A DNA stretch of 64,000 nucleotides from Mesorhabditis belari (taxonomy: Eukaryota > Nematoda > Chromadorea > Rhabditida > Rhabditidae), in assembly GCA_958450365.1 (NCBI GenBank), contig CAUEEP010000927.1:1975001-2039000 (forward strand). The letters are read 5' to 3'. The position numbers and the translations under genes are program-made. Below the pieces are notes generated by a model. It worked only from the letters and a program-made list of their open reading frames with translations, was not told the origin of the DNA and ran no database searches. Positions 10,686 through 24,640 of the stretch are shown piece after piece (positions within the stretch are counted from its first letter, which is position 1; each line of letters starts with the position of its first letter).

Positions 10686-13600
10686 ATGGGCGCCGATCAG
10701 AGTAAACGAGTCAAGCCGACACTCGCCGAAACGAGGTACAAAATCGAGAGGCCAAACGTCAAGAGAAAAGGTTGGGTGTTGAAAACAAATTCTGTTTGCT
10801 AAATGATGGATGTAACAAGAAATCAATGTTTGAGTACAAATTATGAAATATAACTTGTTTCCTAAACGTGGCATTCTGTCCACAGACCATGCTTGCAGTT
10901 AGACCTTTTGCAGTTATCGGAATAGTCCAGGATTTTAAATTATTATATCTTTAGCTAAAAGATATTCAGTTGATAGGGTTTGAATTTTCTTTTGGCTAAT
11001 ACAAGAAGGATACTAAGAAATACAGCTTACTACCAATTTGTGAACTTACCTAGCTGTTCAACTCACAGACATTGGCGATTTTTGGGGTAGGCTAATTTCC
11101 ACCATTTTATTTGCGCAACTAGGTCGTTTGCGCAACTCGCCATAACTTTTTTTCTAAGTGACACAATCTTTATGTTTTTGGTTTCATTTTGTAGATCTCA
11201 ATAAGTGCAACAAAATGAAACCAACATCATAAAGATTGGCCCACTTCGAAGAAAGTTATGGCGAGTTGCGCAAACGACCTAGTTGCGCAAATGACCCTGT
11301 TGCGCAAATAAAATGGCGGAAATTAGCCTACCCCCGATTTTTAAACTCAACTTACTTGCTTGCTGCTTGCTAAGAAAAACGCTTACCGTAAAACATATCA
11401 ATTCATTATTCTTCTTTCAATGACCAAAAATGATGACCATGTTTTTTTTATGTAAAAAGAGAGAGATTCATTAAGAATTCATGGGAATTTTCGGCTTTCC
11501 GTCATTAGAGACTCTCACATTCAATGAACATTCAAAGCATTAGTGAAAAGAAAGGGAAAACTTTACAATCATCATGTATATAAGAGAATTGAGTAGGCAA
11601 ATAGCTTATAGAATTTATAAAAATAAAGTATCAAGAAATGCTTGAAGTAATTTAGATATAAAAGTAAAGGATAAGTTTAACAAAGCTGTCAAGAAAATGT
11701 TTGATTCACACATGTTTCATCTGGAGGCTAAAACCGTAAACCTGGACTTGATCAGGATCTGGCCAAGATTTTGGGCAAGCTTAGGCCCTATCTAGAATCA
11801 AGATTACTTACAATTATAGACTTCTTTCGGGTCAGACAAGACTAGAACCTTAGAAAATTGGCTTTGAAATAACCCTGAGAAACAGCTATGACTCTTGAAA
11901 AACTCTCAAAGCAATCATTTCTAGTCCGACCTCCAAAAATCCGTGAGGATGAGTGTGGTATTGAGTGTACAATGTCACAAAGTCCCTCGTGCAGCTACAT
12001 GGAAGGAAGTGTTGATTCTGGAGTGGATGCAAGAAGTGATGGGTGAATATTGGAATCAAAAACATTTATACAATAGTTGTTTTAAAATGTTCTTTTGTTT
12101 CAGAGACCCAACCGAAGTCGAGCCGAACATTCAAGCATTGTCACTGAAATCGACAAGCTATGAATCAGCTCTTTCACGACCATTGATGGTTGAAAAACAG
12201 ACTCACTTTTTGACAAGGCGAGAACGAATATTGTTAGAACACAGTTGGAAAAAGTGTAAAAAGGTAAGGAAAAACTTTTGTGAGTTTTTTAAAGTCTAGT
12301 ATAATCATAAAAATATAGCAAACTATGCCACAAGTTGGCTCATGAGTTAAAATTTCAGACGGGACCTGAACACGTTGGCTCAAAGATCTTCTTGATGGTG
12401 TTAACAGCACAGCCAGAGTATGTCTTTTTAAAACACAAAAAAATTATTAAAGGAAAGAATGAAAACAAAAATTTAGTATTAAACCAATTTTTGGACTCGA
12501 GAAGATTCCCCAGGGACGACTCAAATATGATCCACGATTTCGACAACACGCACTAGTCAGTTTTAAATATTTATACTTTTCTATATTGGCTCAAAGATCT
12601 TGATGGTGTTGACAGAATTCCTGGATTATAATGAACGCCTTTTCAGGTATTCATTCGAACTTTCGACTACGTGATTAAAAATATCGAATTTCCGGATAAA
12701 CTCGAGCAGCATTTTGAGGTGATTAATGGATTAAAGAACATTTGAAAATTATTGTCATCGACTATCCAGTTAAGAATTCGTAAAAGATTCTAGTGAAGGA
12801 TTTGGAGAAGCTTTTGTTGATTAAACTTACTCCTTTTGATACGAGTATAGTTGGAGGAAGAAGCTAAGATTATAAATTACTGTAATCAGTTCAAAAGCAA
12901 GTAAAAACATTTAAATAACTTTAGAATCTCGGTCGTCGGCATGTTGCTTTCCAAGGAAGAGGTTTCCATCCAATCTATTGGGAGACTTTTGCTGAATGTA
13001 TGACACAAGCAGCTGTGGAATGGGAAGCACATAAGCAGAGGCTCACATTGAGTGCTTGGAGGACTTTGGTTAGTTTGGTAGCAATGGATAGGATGGCAAA
13101 CTACAAATGCTTCTAATTTGCTTCTAATCTTTCGGATTGACATGATCTATAGCTCAAAAAATAGAGAATCTCAAGAACTTTCGAATGGACTAAAGCACAC
13201 TCAAAAATATCAATGCTAAAGAAGGTTACAATGATTTGTAGCCTGCCTCGTTTGCTTCGACTACACGCGAGTACGGTCCGTTTCGAGTTAGGACTACAAA
13301 TCAACCTTCTTTAGCATTTATATTTTTGAGTGTGCTTTAGTTTATTCGAAAGCTTTTGAGATTCTCTATTTTTTGAGCTATAGATCATGTCAATCAGGCA
13401 GATTTGAAGCAAGTTAAAAGCGTTTGTAGTGTGACAGTTCGCTATTTTTATTGTTTATAGTGTTCATGTCTAATTTCAAGAGATCTATGATTTGATGAGG
13501 CAAAAAAATTGGTCTTTAGGTGACCACAGTGATTACTTCGATGCGTCGGGGTTTTGATGAGGAAAACGGGAAACGAAAATACGGGTAAGTGATGAAATTG

Positions 13601-13856
13601 GTTTGTGCTGGAGTATGCTAATATGTAAACATCTTTCTGGTACTGGAACTGGGAAAGAAAGCTTTTCGAAAGTCAACCCGGGAAGCAAGTCTAGTATAAA
13701 TCTAGCTAAGATCAAGTACTTGAATACTTCTTAGATATCATTGACCAATCAGAACCAAATATATCAATTTCCAGGCTTCTCCCCCGCCGTCTACCCTCTT
13801 CATACAGCTACTCGGGACCCCATCAACCCCGACGAATCAATTTTGCTCGTTTTTGA
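10686..13856 (+). CDS. Globin (nine exons, about 287 aa)
   Basis: Exons: 10686-10770, 11925-12042, 12104-12263, 12359-12417, 12477-12555, 12647-12718, 12925-13068, 13520-13584, 13775-13856. All phases match and the total is 864 nt. The protein begins MGADQSK, a plausible N-myristoylation signal. A hydrophilic extension of about 100 residues leads into the globin fold, which starts near LTRRERILLEHSWKK. The fold continues with GSKIFLMVLTAQPE, then RFRQHALVF with a likely distal E7 His165, and LGRRHVAF with the proximal F8 His197. The last exon adds a short basic Ser/Pro/Arg tail. Nematodes have many such extended, probably membrane-anchored neuronal globins. The family is certain; the particular paralogue is not. 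Intron 7 carries a large palindrome. The donor of exon 5 (gtcagt) is weak. Confidence 0.9.
11084..11335. mobile_element. Palindromic miniature element, family 2 (full copy, intron 1 of the globin)
   Basis: About 252 bp reading as a near-complete palindrome: the left end ggggtaggctaatttcc pairs with ggaaattagcctaccccc, and the inner gttgcgcaa, cgccataactt and atctttatg blocks each have inverted partners. It has no coding potential. It lies in the 1.15-kb first globin intron. Half copies occur at 4110-4220 and 7546-7612. Confidence 0.75.
13137..13393. repeat. 257-bp inverted repeat inside globin intron 7
   Basis: The left arm starts ttgacatgatctatagctc and the right arm ends gagctatagatcatgtcaa. 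Arms of about 100 bp pair with few mismatches around a loop of about 60 bp. In the pre-mRNA this would form a long hairpin inside the intron. Probably a foldback miniature transposon. Confidence 0.8.
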
Positions 13857-14769
13857 GAAATTTTGCGACTTTCCTGTTCAATTCTACATGTTTCTCTTTA
13901 CCAAATCTCAATCATTTGTCATTTTTTTTATTACTGGTAGCTCGAATAGTTTTTTTCTCTTTGTCTCTCAGCATATCCATCCATTATCGTCTCTTTTGCA
14001 AAGTGCTCGTTTTCGAATGTGATAAACTGGAATAAAAAATTTGGTAAAAGTTATCGGTAAAGATCCTTTAACTAAAGGCAAAAGGGAAACTCCAGGGAAA
14101 ACTAAAGTTTCATTCTTTCAAACTCCTTTGATGTACACTAAAAGATGTTTTAAATTTTCTATTTTTGGTTGAACGGGACTGGAGGAAGAAGTGGAAGAAG
14201 AAAAAGGCATTATAAAACAGTATAACTTTTACAGATCTTTTTAATGGATTAATGTTTTGATGAAACGGCTAGTTCCAAGCACTCAAATCTCTCTCATATC
14301 TTCATTCACAACTTGGAAAATTGGCAAACCTACATTGAGCCAATCATTTTGAATCCAAAATAGTAGATCTCTTTTCATTTAGATTAAGATTTCAAGAGAA
14401 AGATCTAGTGAAGACTGATCTCTCCTTTCCATTCAGCCATCTTTTTCCAGATCAGATCATTCGTCGATTTCTCTAAAAATCCTCTTATCACATTTTTTCC
14501 ATCCATCAAATGACTGAGTGCGATTTTTCGCGCGACCTTTTTTCGACGATTAATTACACTCCGCGATGAAACGATGATTCGAAACTTTTCTCTTATTTTT
14601 TCTGATCACGTGACTTGATCACACTTTTTGCGGCAGTGATATAGTTACATATAATAATCACAAGTTTGTTCTGTTCTTTCATGGGAAAGTTTTTAAACAT
14701 CCAATTGTCATTAAACCAATAGCTTGATCTGGATTTCATTTTAAGCTCACTAGAATTGCAGCGTCTATT

Positions 14770-15723
14770 CTAGAGTGTGTTCCTCGCGAGTAGTGCGTTT
14801 TTTAAAACCCATAATTGGGAAAAAATTACCGTACTTTTAGCAAAAATCATCGCAAAAAAATAACGCAAAAATCACGAGCCCCGCATTATATACGACACTT
14901 TTTAAAGATACTCAGCCGTTTAACTGATTTGGTGGGGAATTCCTTTCCAATGTAAGAAATGATTTTTTTTTTGAGAAACCTGGGGAGTGGGACAAATGCG
15001 ACCTTTTTTTCCGCACCTTGCCCATTAGCGCACCTTTTTTCGCGTTTTAAAAAGCTCTAAAAAGCTAATATTAACCAATTTCTATTCCAAAAGCTGTTTT
15101 TCTAGGTAATTTTAGGGCGTAGAATCGAAATTTTGACATATCAGAGCTTGTGGAAACAAACGGACGGAGTTATACAAAGAGAAAAATCGACAATTTTTTG
15201 ATCTAATACGGTTCTTTTTTTGATCTAATACGGTTCCAATACGGTTCCATGTTGTTTTTCTAGGTAATTTGAGGGTGTCGAATTCAAATTTTGACATAAC
15301 AGAGCGTGTGGAACCAATTTGAAAGACCAATTTGAAAGACAAAACGGCTAGATCAAATTACAGAAAATTGTCGATTTTCTCTTTGTATAACTCCGTCCGT
15401 TTGTTTCCACAAGCTCTGATATGTCAAAATTTCGATTCTACGCCATAAAATTGCCTGGAAAAATAACTTTTGGAATAGAAATTGGTTAATATTAGCTTTT
15501 TAGAGCCTTTTTTAAAACGCGAAAAAGGTGCGCTAATGGGCAAGGTGCGCAAATGTCCGGGTGCGCAAAAAAAAGGTCGCATTTGTCCCACTCCCGAAAC
15601 CTGCGCAAGAAATTACTTTTATATTTTTTTCGCGCAGGCGCACTTTTTAGAAAACGCATTACTCGACAATTACTCATGCTATTTTACTCGAGTAATTACT
15701 TACTCGCGAGGAACACACTCTAG
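14770..15723. mobile_element. Foldback element of about 950 bp
   Basis: The ends are ctagagtgtgttcctcgcg and cgcgaggaacacactctag, exact inverted copies. Inside, about 230 bp at 14974-15201 is the imperfect inverted complement of 15361-15600; shared words include gtgggacaaatgcgacc, caaacggacggagttatac and ttggttaatattagctttt. The centre holds a direct duplication of gatctaatacggttc. No transposase is encoded. Confidence 0.78.
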
Positions 15724-16545
15724 TCCATTCCTAGCTTGTACTTTTTTTCCTAGCGTAAACGCATCCTTTCTTTATTTTAACAGCACCAAAATCGTTAAAG
15801 AAAATTGAGAATTCAATGCGCTAGAAAGGATTTGTTTGCCTTTTTTAGCAGCTATCTTTTCCAAAATTGTTTTTTTCTATCCATTTGCTCATCTCGGCTA
15901 ATCCCCATTTCCCCAATTCCAGAAAAATGTTGTTATCGCTTATCTCTTGTCGAATCTTTTGCAAAAAAAATTGGATGCATAGTTTTTTTCGTTTTTTTCG
16001 ACAGTTTCTTTACAAATCTGTTTATTTTGCACAATTTCTTATGACAAAATTTGAATTTGAAATCGTTGACGATATTGTTTTTTGATCGATTGTCTCCCAA
16101 AGCCACTAAGATAATTGTACTCAAAAGTGCTCATAAAACAGATCTTTTCGAGTGGTTGTGTAATTGATGAGCCCAACGGCTTTGTTGGCTTTGTTGTTGC
16201 CGATATACAATCAATGACAAGTGGTTGAGTGGGGGAAATGTTCAAGATTTTGTTTGATTTTCAAATAACTTTATTTTACTGGATCAATCTTTCTTTTTTG
16301 GCTTTTTTTTGAATAAGTTTTTCTTGTTAACATGAATCAATCGATGAAAAATGATTCGCTATTAAGTCTAACTTATATTTAATTCGAATCCACATTGTTT
16401 TTAAATAGAAGATTTTACTAGAGAAGATTTACTTTACTCTTACTTTACTAGAGAAGGTTTTACTTGTGTTACTTCATTTAGTAGATATCTTGATTCCTTA
16501 TTGAATAGTGTTCTTCCTGTCTTTTTAAAAGGCATTTTACAAAAC

Positions 16546-16674
16546 TACCGTAATCAAGCTGTTAGTTTACATTTAATCAACTAAATTTTGATGTTATTGA
16601 TTGAGCTCTGTGATTTCTCATCAAATGATATTGAATTGGCTGATTGAATGTAAACTAACAGCTTGATGACGGTA
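16546..16674. mobile_element. Small inverted-repeat element
   Basis: The left end taccgtaatcaagctgttag and right end ctaacagcttgatgacggta are inverted with one extra base. The arms extend to tttacatt/aatgtaaa, about 28 bp, around a 75-bp centre. It has no coding capacity. Confidence 0.7.
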
Positions 16675-16867
16675 ATTTTCTAAAATAGATGACTTTTAGA
16701 GAAGATTATTGGCAAAATTCTAGCATTTTTCTTGTTTTTTTCAGTCGACTCTTTTGTCATTGAGAATTTGAAAGAGCTGAAGCTTAAAGAACTCTTTGTC
16801 TTTTCTTTTCTGTGAGAAAATCGATGATATTTGTTTTTGTATTCCTTTATCTTTCAATAACATCTGA

Positions 16868-18997
<2,130 letters not shown>

Positions 18998-19021
18998 TTT
19001 AGGTCAAAATTATATTTGTGC

Positions 19022-19047
19022 CTTAATAAAGTTTATAAAGCTTTATT
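19022..19047. terminator. Shared convergent poly(A) signals
   Basis: The plus strand has aataaa about 25 nt after the kynureninase stop. A few bases later tttatt gives aataaa on the minus strand, about 145 nt beyond the vps-52 stop at 19188. The two convergent genes therefore appear to end in one compact region. Confidence 0.6.
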
Positions 19048-19187
19048 AGCCAGACATATTATGTACGAAATATCACAAAGTGAGATCACACAAGAGACTA
19101 TGCTATGACACAACCAAAATAAGCGGAAGGGAAATGAAAAACTATCATAATGAAAGACAAAGTTAAAGCAATGAAAACAACGACAAA

Positions 19188-22100
19188 TTAGAATACCGGT
19201 TTGTACTTCTTGAGCTCAATCATGATGTGATGAATATTGACGATTTCATTCTTTGCAGGCAAGTTGCGGAAGGCGTCATGTGATGTCACCTTGACAAAGC
19301 GTTGATATACCGAGATAAGTTGTGTGAAGGCAGCCTAAAGAAATTGAATAAATTAAGCGATCATGCGTTAGCATTAAACTGAACAATTTATTAGGCCAAG
19401 CAAAACCTGCAAAATTGTAGTCCCGTTTTTGAAGTTGGTGAACGACTTGACGATGTCCCCGTTTATAGCATCTATCGACTTTTTCCACGTTTGCACAAAG
19501 TGTTTGATGATCAGTGTTAGCTTTTCTAAAGAAACAATAGTTATGGGGTCTTTCTTGAAACTCACCATTGTATCTAACCAATAGTTGGGAAGCTTGTTGT
19601 TCAATCAGTGGTTCGCAGTCATTGACGAATGAAATCAAATCGGAGAAATATGGAGCGAGGCTTATCTAAAAATGAAAGTCAACTCGTAATTATTCTAAGT
19701 CATAAAGATTACCTCAACAAACTCATTAATCGCCTTTTGGTCGAGTTCATGGATGATCGTTCGAATTCGTGTATCAATCGCGACACGTTCCTAAAATAGC
19801 GTTTAAAATTTCTAATTTGAGTTCAAGGGCCAAATACTAGCAACTTACATCAAGGATTCCCAGTATCAAATCGTAGTTGTTGATGAAGCAAACAAATCGA
19901 TCTCGTGGGCTCTTGTTGATGTTGGCCATTCGTCCAATCAGTTGCTCGACCGCGTCTTCGTTTGATTCCAAAATGCTGTCAAACTTCTTGCTAGCCTAAA
20001 AACAAAATTATGCTATTTAACACATTAAGAATTACCTCGGGTCCACCAAGTTCTGTAATAACAAGTAGCGCACACGTCAACTCCGCATATCTGCGAACAA
20101 TCTAAACAAACAAGACCTCATACAACTTTAATGAGCTAACACCAACATAATTGGGCCGTGTATCCGGTGGTGGTTGCATTTTTCGAACATCTAACGTCTT
20201 CACACTGTCATTGTGCAGATTCATCACCTGATCGAACCGCTGCCACAAGCGATTTGAAATTTCTTCCCAGTACCTAAAAAAGAATTCTAATTGGAGAAAT
20301 ATAAATTCGTGTTCCTTAAAAAATTCGCGACTTTCTCCTAGATCTAAAATTTTGCAAAAGAATTAAATTGCTAATTCAGAAAGTAAGTGCTTACCAGCTA
20401 ATATTCGGAATTCCACGATCCACAAGAAGTTGCTTAAACTTTCCAGTGAGGCAGATACACAAGTAGAGCGATATCGCGTCGTAGTTGATTGAAATCTTTT
20501 CGTCCCAAGATCGCAAAAGTTGCGTCAGCGCTCGGCTCATCACCTAAAAAATGCATACAATTCGTTAAGCAAGCACAATAACCAACCCGTTTGTGTAATT
20601 CCACTGCTATTGGCCCAGAGACAAGGAAGAAATCGGTGAGAAAGAGAAATTCGTGGCTACAGTGATCGACAAGCGCAAAGTGAATGGAGCGAAAGAGTGA
20701 TTCAAATTGGAACTAAACAACACACATAGAAAAATAGTTTGCCAAATAAAACCTTTTCGTTAGCCTCTTTAGCTGCATGTGGAATAATCAACGGTGCCAA
20801 GAAGTCGTCGGTGAGCAAATTTTGACGTTGACCCAATGAAAAGACGGTGGCGCGATTTCTAACCTAAATTTGAGCAATGGGTTGACACCGGTCTTGATAA
20901 AATAATCCAAATAGCATTACCTGTGGCTTTGCTCCAAAAAGGCTTCCAATAGTTGAAGATTTGGTGACATCTTCGGCTCCGAGTAGATCATCTTTTGTCG
21001 CAATATCGCCCATCTTTAATTAAACACTTACAAAGTAGAGGACAGATTCATCGCAAACTAACCATTAGCTTAAAAAGCCGTGATGAGTACACTTTGAAGT
21101 AGGAGAAGAACATCTTGCCAACCGTATCGACGTATTCATCCTGAAAACTTTAAATAAAATTTATTTTTTTCCAAGTAAAACCTGAACTTCAGCCGCCACA
21201 ACTGCATCGTGATGAATCAAGAACTCGTAAAAGAACCGAGATTTTAGCATTTGATGTTGTGGTACCTAAAAACTTTTTTCAACTAAAGATTAAACTTTAT
21301 CGTTACTTGATAATTTGATAGCGGCTTTCTAAATTGTCCGATTTTGATGATGATCCATTCGCGACACTTTTCCAAAGCCTAAAAATCCATAATTATTTCA
21401 TTTGAAAAGTTGGACGCACCTTTATTTTGAGTCCTTCCAAAATTGGTTCAACATCCTCAATCGCCCGAGCTTCCTAAAAAGAAAATGAGTAAAAACTTCA
21501 ACCAACAATTTGCAACCTTGTTTTCTTGTGACTTGACAAATTGGATTTTCCGATGCAACTCGTGAAGATGTTCTAGAAACGTCCGGTCGCTAGCATCAAA
21601 ATCGACAATGACTCTAAATTTAAAAAAATATATCAAAGATTGAAATTAAGACTACTCTAAAGTATTTCTATATCATAACGAGCAAACAAAATGTACTTTA
21701 TCATCTGTTGGGAAACCACGATGTCATCGACAAATTGGCTCAACTCGCCGCGCACTTTTTGTCGATTGTCTAATTCGCAATTGATCGAAGCAGATTGTTT
21801 CTAAGATTAAAGTCAGATTTGTGTCTTTCCTTGGGAAAATTACCTGAAGATTTTTCATGTCCTCGCTAATTGAGCCGAGATCCCGTTGAAAACCTCGTAG
21901 TACTTGTTCCAAATTCTAAAATAAACCATGACTATTTTATTTAAAGCAAATCTTTTACCTCAAAGATTTGATCGCAATGAATTATGGCTGAATGGAGGCT
22001 CGTCAATTTGTCCGCATTTTCGATGCACTCCTGAACGACGGTTCGGTGCGCTTTCGTCAACTCTGATTTGATGTTTTCTAAATTTATTCTTTAGCCGGTA

Positions 22101-22305
22101 ATGGAAAAACAACCAAAAATTGCTACCTATTCTTAAAGCACAACTTTTCTTTTTCCGTAAACATACCTGAATAATCTTCCATTGCCGACGAGATTCCATC
22201 TGACAACGCCATCCGCACCACATCAAAATCGGCGGCCGAAAGCTCGGTGAGGCACGTCTCGATGACTTTCGCGTTTTCATCTTCAGCGCCACCGCTTGTG
22301 CTCAT
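19188..22305 (-). CDS. vps-52: Vps52, GARP/EARP tethering complex subunit (20 exons, about 693 aa)
   Basis: Minus-strand exons run from the ATG at 22305 to the stop at 19188: 22305-22167, 22077-21959, 21915-21844, 21800-21697, 21613-21517, 21473-21420, 21378-21307, 21265-21182, 21140-21063, 21013-20921, 20863-20753, 20712-20587, 20543-20395, 20273-20147, about 20101-20036, about 19994-19848, 19790-19713, 19665-19566, 19525-19407, 19334-19188. Phases match throughout. Vps52 is a core subunit of GARP (and EARP), which tethers endosome-derived vesicles at the trans-Golgi. Recognisable stretches are the N-terminal coiled coil (QVLRGFQRDLGSISEDMKN, RGELSQFVDDIVV), the mid-region YFKVYSSRLFKLM, SFTNFKNGTTILQ, and a C-terminus ending HHIMIELKKYKPVF. 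The start follows TTTTACAG|GA, so the mRNA is probably trans-spliced. The membrin gene lies about 255 bp upstream on the same strand. Confidence 0.95.
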
Positions 22306-22560
22306 TCCTGTAAAATAAATAATTGATTTATGCACAAATGTCAAGTTCAAAGAGTTGAAACAACAACGAAAGCCGATCACATTGGTTCACAAAAAAAGTA
22401 CTAATAAATACGGAATAAACTACTGTTACCAAGTAAATCACATAAAATTACCCATTAGAACCAAAAGTAGCACACAAAAGCATATAAAAACTAGTATCTC
22501 ATAAAATCTTTGCTGGACAATGGCTAGACGAATTGAGTAACAATTTTGAGGTTATTGCGC

Positions 22561-23357
22561 TTATCCTTTCCAGAAACGATAGAAGGCGTACATGAAAATG
22601 CAAAATAGAATTGAGAGAATGAGGAAGATGTGCCAGTCTTCTTTTGTCCGTTTCTCGATCATTCGCATCGTTGTATCGGATAGTCCCAGTTGTGCTCCAA
22701 TATCGAACATTTTTCGACGAACGCCTCGAAGGTTGAGATGTTGATTACGAAGTGAGGACAAAACTTCGACTCCTTGATTTAAAAGATCATCGACACCGCG
22801 GTGGGAATGCTGTAGACGATCGTTGACCTAAAACGAAAAAATATTAGTCTTGTCTCTCATACGCATTTTTTACTTTAACTACCAACTACTTTTATTGTAC
22901 TACACCAAAAATTTGAACTCTCCAAGGTTGTAAAGTCTTGCCATTTTCGAATATTTGAAAATTTAAATATGCTCACCAATAACTCGTGATCGTTCATCGT
23001 CACAGCCGTGCTATCGCCACTCCTAACGATGCGTTGCTTTAACAATTCTTCTCGTTCGGCCACCACTTTCCATCGCGTCATCAATTTCGCGTACATAGCA
23101 TTCAGCGCCATGTGCGTTCGCTGGCAATCGGCTTTCAGTTGGTCGACTTTCATCTTTGCGGTCGGCCTCTTTTGCGGGATCTCCTTACTGACGAACATAT
23201 CCAATCGATCGCAGTTCGTGTCGATTTCCCTGAGCTGCGACTGAAGTGATTGCATCTCGAATTCGGCTTCATTTTGGTCCTTCGCTCGCTCGAGACGACT
23301 CAAATTCGGGTAGACTTGCTGAAGCAGATTGTTCGTCTCGTGATAGAGACGTTCCAT
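22561..23357 (-). CDS. memb-1: Membrin (GOSR2-type Golgi Qb-SNARE), two exons, 215 aa
   Basis: Exons 23357-22977 and 22827-22561 (648 nt, phase 0). Membrin is a tail-anchored SNARE for ER-to-Golgi and intra-Golgi fusion. The N-terminal part is a helical bundle (MERLYHETNNLLQQVYPNL, then SKEIPQKRPTAKMKVDQLKAD, written here in part). The SNARE motif in exon 2 includes GVDDLLNQGVEVLSSLRNQ, with a glutamine (about Q156) at the expected zero layer, then LGLSDTTMRMIEKR. A single hydrophobic anchor (about residues 193-213) is followed by a two-residue lumenal tail. Length matches animal membrins (about 212 aa). The ATG sits three bases after a perfect TTTTCAG acceptor with no exon visible upstream, indicating leader trans-splicing. 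It is probably the first gene of a unit with vps-52. Confidence 0.94.
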
Positions 23358-23867
23358 TCCCTGAAAATAAAAGATTGACTTTGAACACTGAATACAAAGA
23401 GTAAAGGAAATGCTACATCAGCTCTAAAGTCCATCCCCTTTTACATATTCATGTTGGAAGAGTGACAAACAAGCACGATAAAAGAGTGTTCACAGGAATT
23501 TGGCGGACAAAACCGATTGCGAAAAGCAAGTTGTCTGTAAAAATAAACGGAAAATCGAGAGCTTTCATGCTGCTCAAAGTCGAATTCAACCATTCTGTGG
23601 AAAAAATAAACACTCAAAGCTCCATGGCCACAAACAAAGCTCAAGAAACGTCTTCACCTGAAATTCCTGAGTCAATACTTCAACCGTCCCTCGCCCCTTT
23701 CGAAGGTATTTTTCAGTTGCTTAGATGACATTTTTCATTGCTTCCCTTGGGAAGTATACATGAAAGTTTTATTGAAAATACGGAAAATTAGTTCAAGCAT
23801 TTAAAGATCAACATAGTAAACAATAACTAACAAGGCATCAACGAACTTGAAAAAGTTAGGTGGTAAT

Positions 23868-24640
23868 TTAAGCGTCGCCTCCAGCGGATTGAACTTGTTG
23901 TGCAGGTTGTCCATCAGACGGTTCGTCGACCTTAAGCTTCTTGACGGCGCTGCCCTCTTCTTCGCCGGTTTGATCCTCAGCATCGGCCCGCTTGCGCTCA
24001 TTCTCCTTGTCGTCAGCTTCTTGACCGGCATTCTCCTTGTCGCCAGAAACCTTAAGAAAGAAATTACACATTCATAAACAAGATCCACTAACCATGCTGA
24101 CGTCGGTCTTTGGTGCACCAGCCTCTTCAGCCTCAGCTTCAGGGACCTTCTCGTCCTTGCCATCAGAGCACTAAACGATTAATTATTAAAGGCCAAAATA
24201 AATGTTCTTACTTCACCGCCCTCCTTTTCGGCGTCTGCCTCGTGCTTCTCATTTGAATCCTTGGCCTTGGGCGTAGAGTCCTCCTGAGCAACAACCTAAA
24301 CAAAAGAGATTATTTAGTGTAATATGATTAAAACATACTAACTCAGTTAGTAGACTGGCATTTTTAGATGCTAGCACACAAATCAACCACAAGATAATTT
24401 TAAAATTTTAAAATCTTAAAACCAATACCTCTTTGTCACCACTTCTCTGTTCGCCTTCGTGCGCTTTCTCGCCCTTGGAAACGGCCTCTTGCACAGGTTT
24501 AGCCTAGAATAAAAAATTACGTAAAGAGAAAATCCTCTCTCTCCAACCGATCCCTCCACATCTTGCTTCGTAGCGTCCTCCGGCTTCAAATGCTCGGCTG
24601 GCTTACCCTCAACAACGGTGGCTGTGTTTTCAGTCGTCAT
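23868..24640 (-). CDS. Small acidic Lys/Glu-rich protein (five exons, about 170 aa)
   Basis: Exons: 24640-about 24548, 24503-24429, 24295-24212, 24170-24093, 24050-23868. I do not recognise the family. The whole protein is hydrophilic and low in complexity (E, K, D, A, G), has no signal peptide or membrane segment, and contains a basic patch near the C-terminus (SAVKKLKVDE) that could be a nuclear signal. The composition recalls prothymosin/parathymosin-like nuclear proteins, but that is a resemblance of composition only. Exon sizes are near-uniform (75-93 nt, then a long last exon) and phase 0 throughout, as if built from exon duplications. The ATG lies just after TTTTAG|CAGCG, again suggesting trans-splicing. 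The last acceptor reads TTAAG, close to but not the usual consensus. The exact end of exon 1 is uncertain. Confidence 0.75.

Larger units (their letters stand above)
13857..16867. other. Intergenic region between globin and kynureninase
   Basis: I see no gene. The region contains the foldback element at 14770-15723 and a small inverted-repeat element at 16546-16674. Frames around 15482-16245 fall in AT-rich text and the foldback, on overlapping strands, without splice context. Confidence 0.6.

Noticed and set aside
10503..10883. 126-aa minus-strand frame
   Set aside because: It is antisense to the first exon of the globin, whose plus-strand exons join in phase.
22875..22976. Extension of the membrin exon 1 frame past LLVSIFKF
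   Set aside because: It reads into the intron; the donor gtgagc at 22976 and the phase-0 second exon restore the conserved SNARE motif.
23462..23728. 88-aa plus-strand frame upstream of memb-1
   Set aside because: No family, no splice partners, and a same-quality frame exists on the opposite strand; likely chance in the promoter region.
23847..24077. 76-aa plus-strand hydrophobic frame
   Set aside because: Antisense shadow of the acidic-protein last exon.
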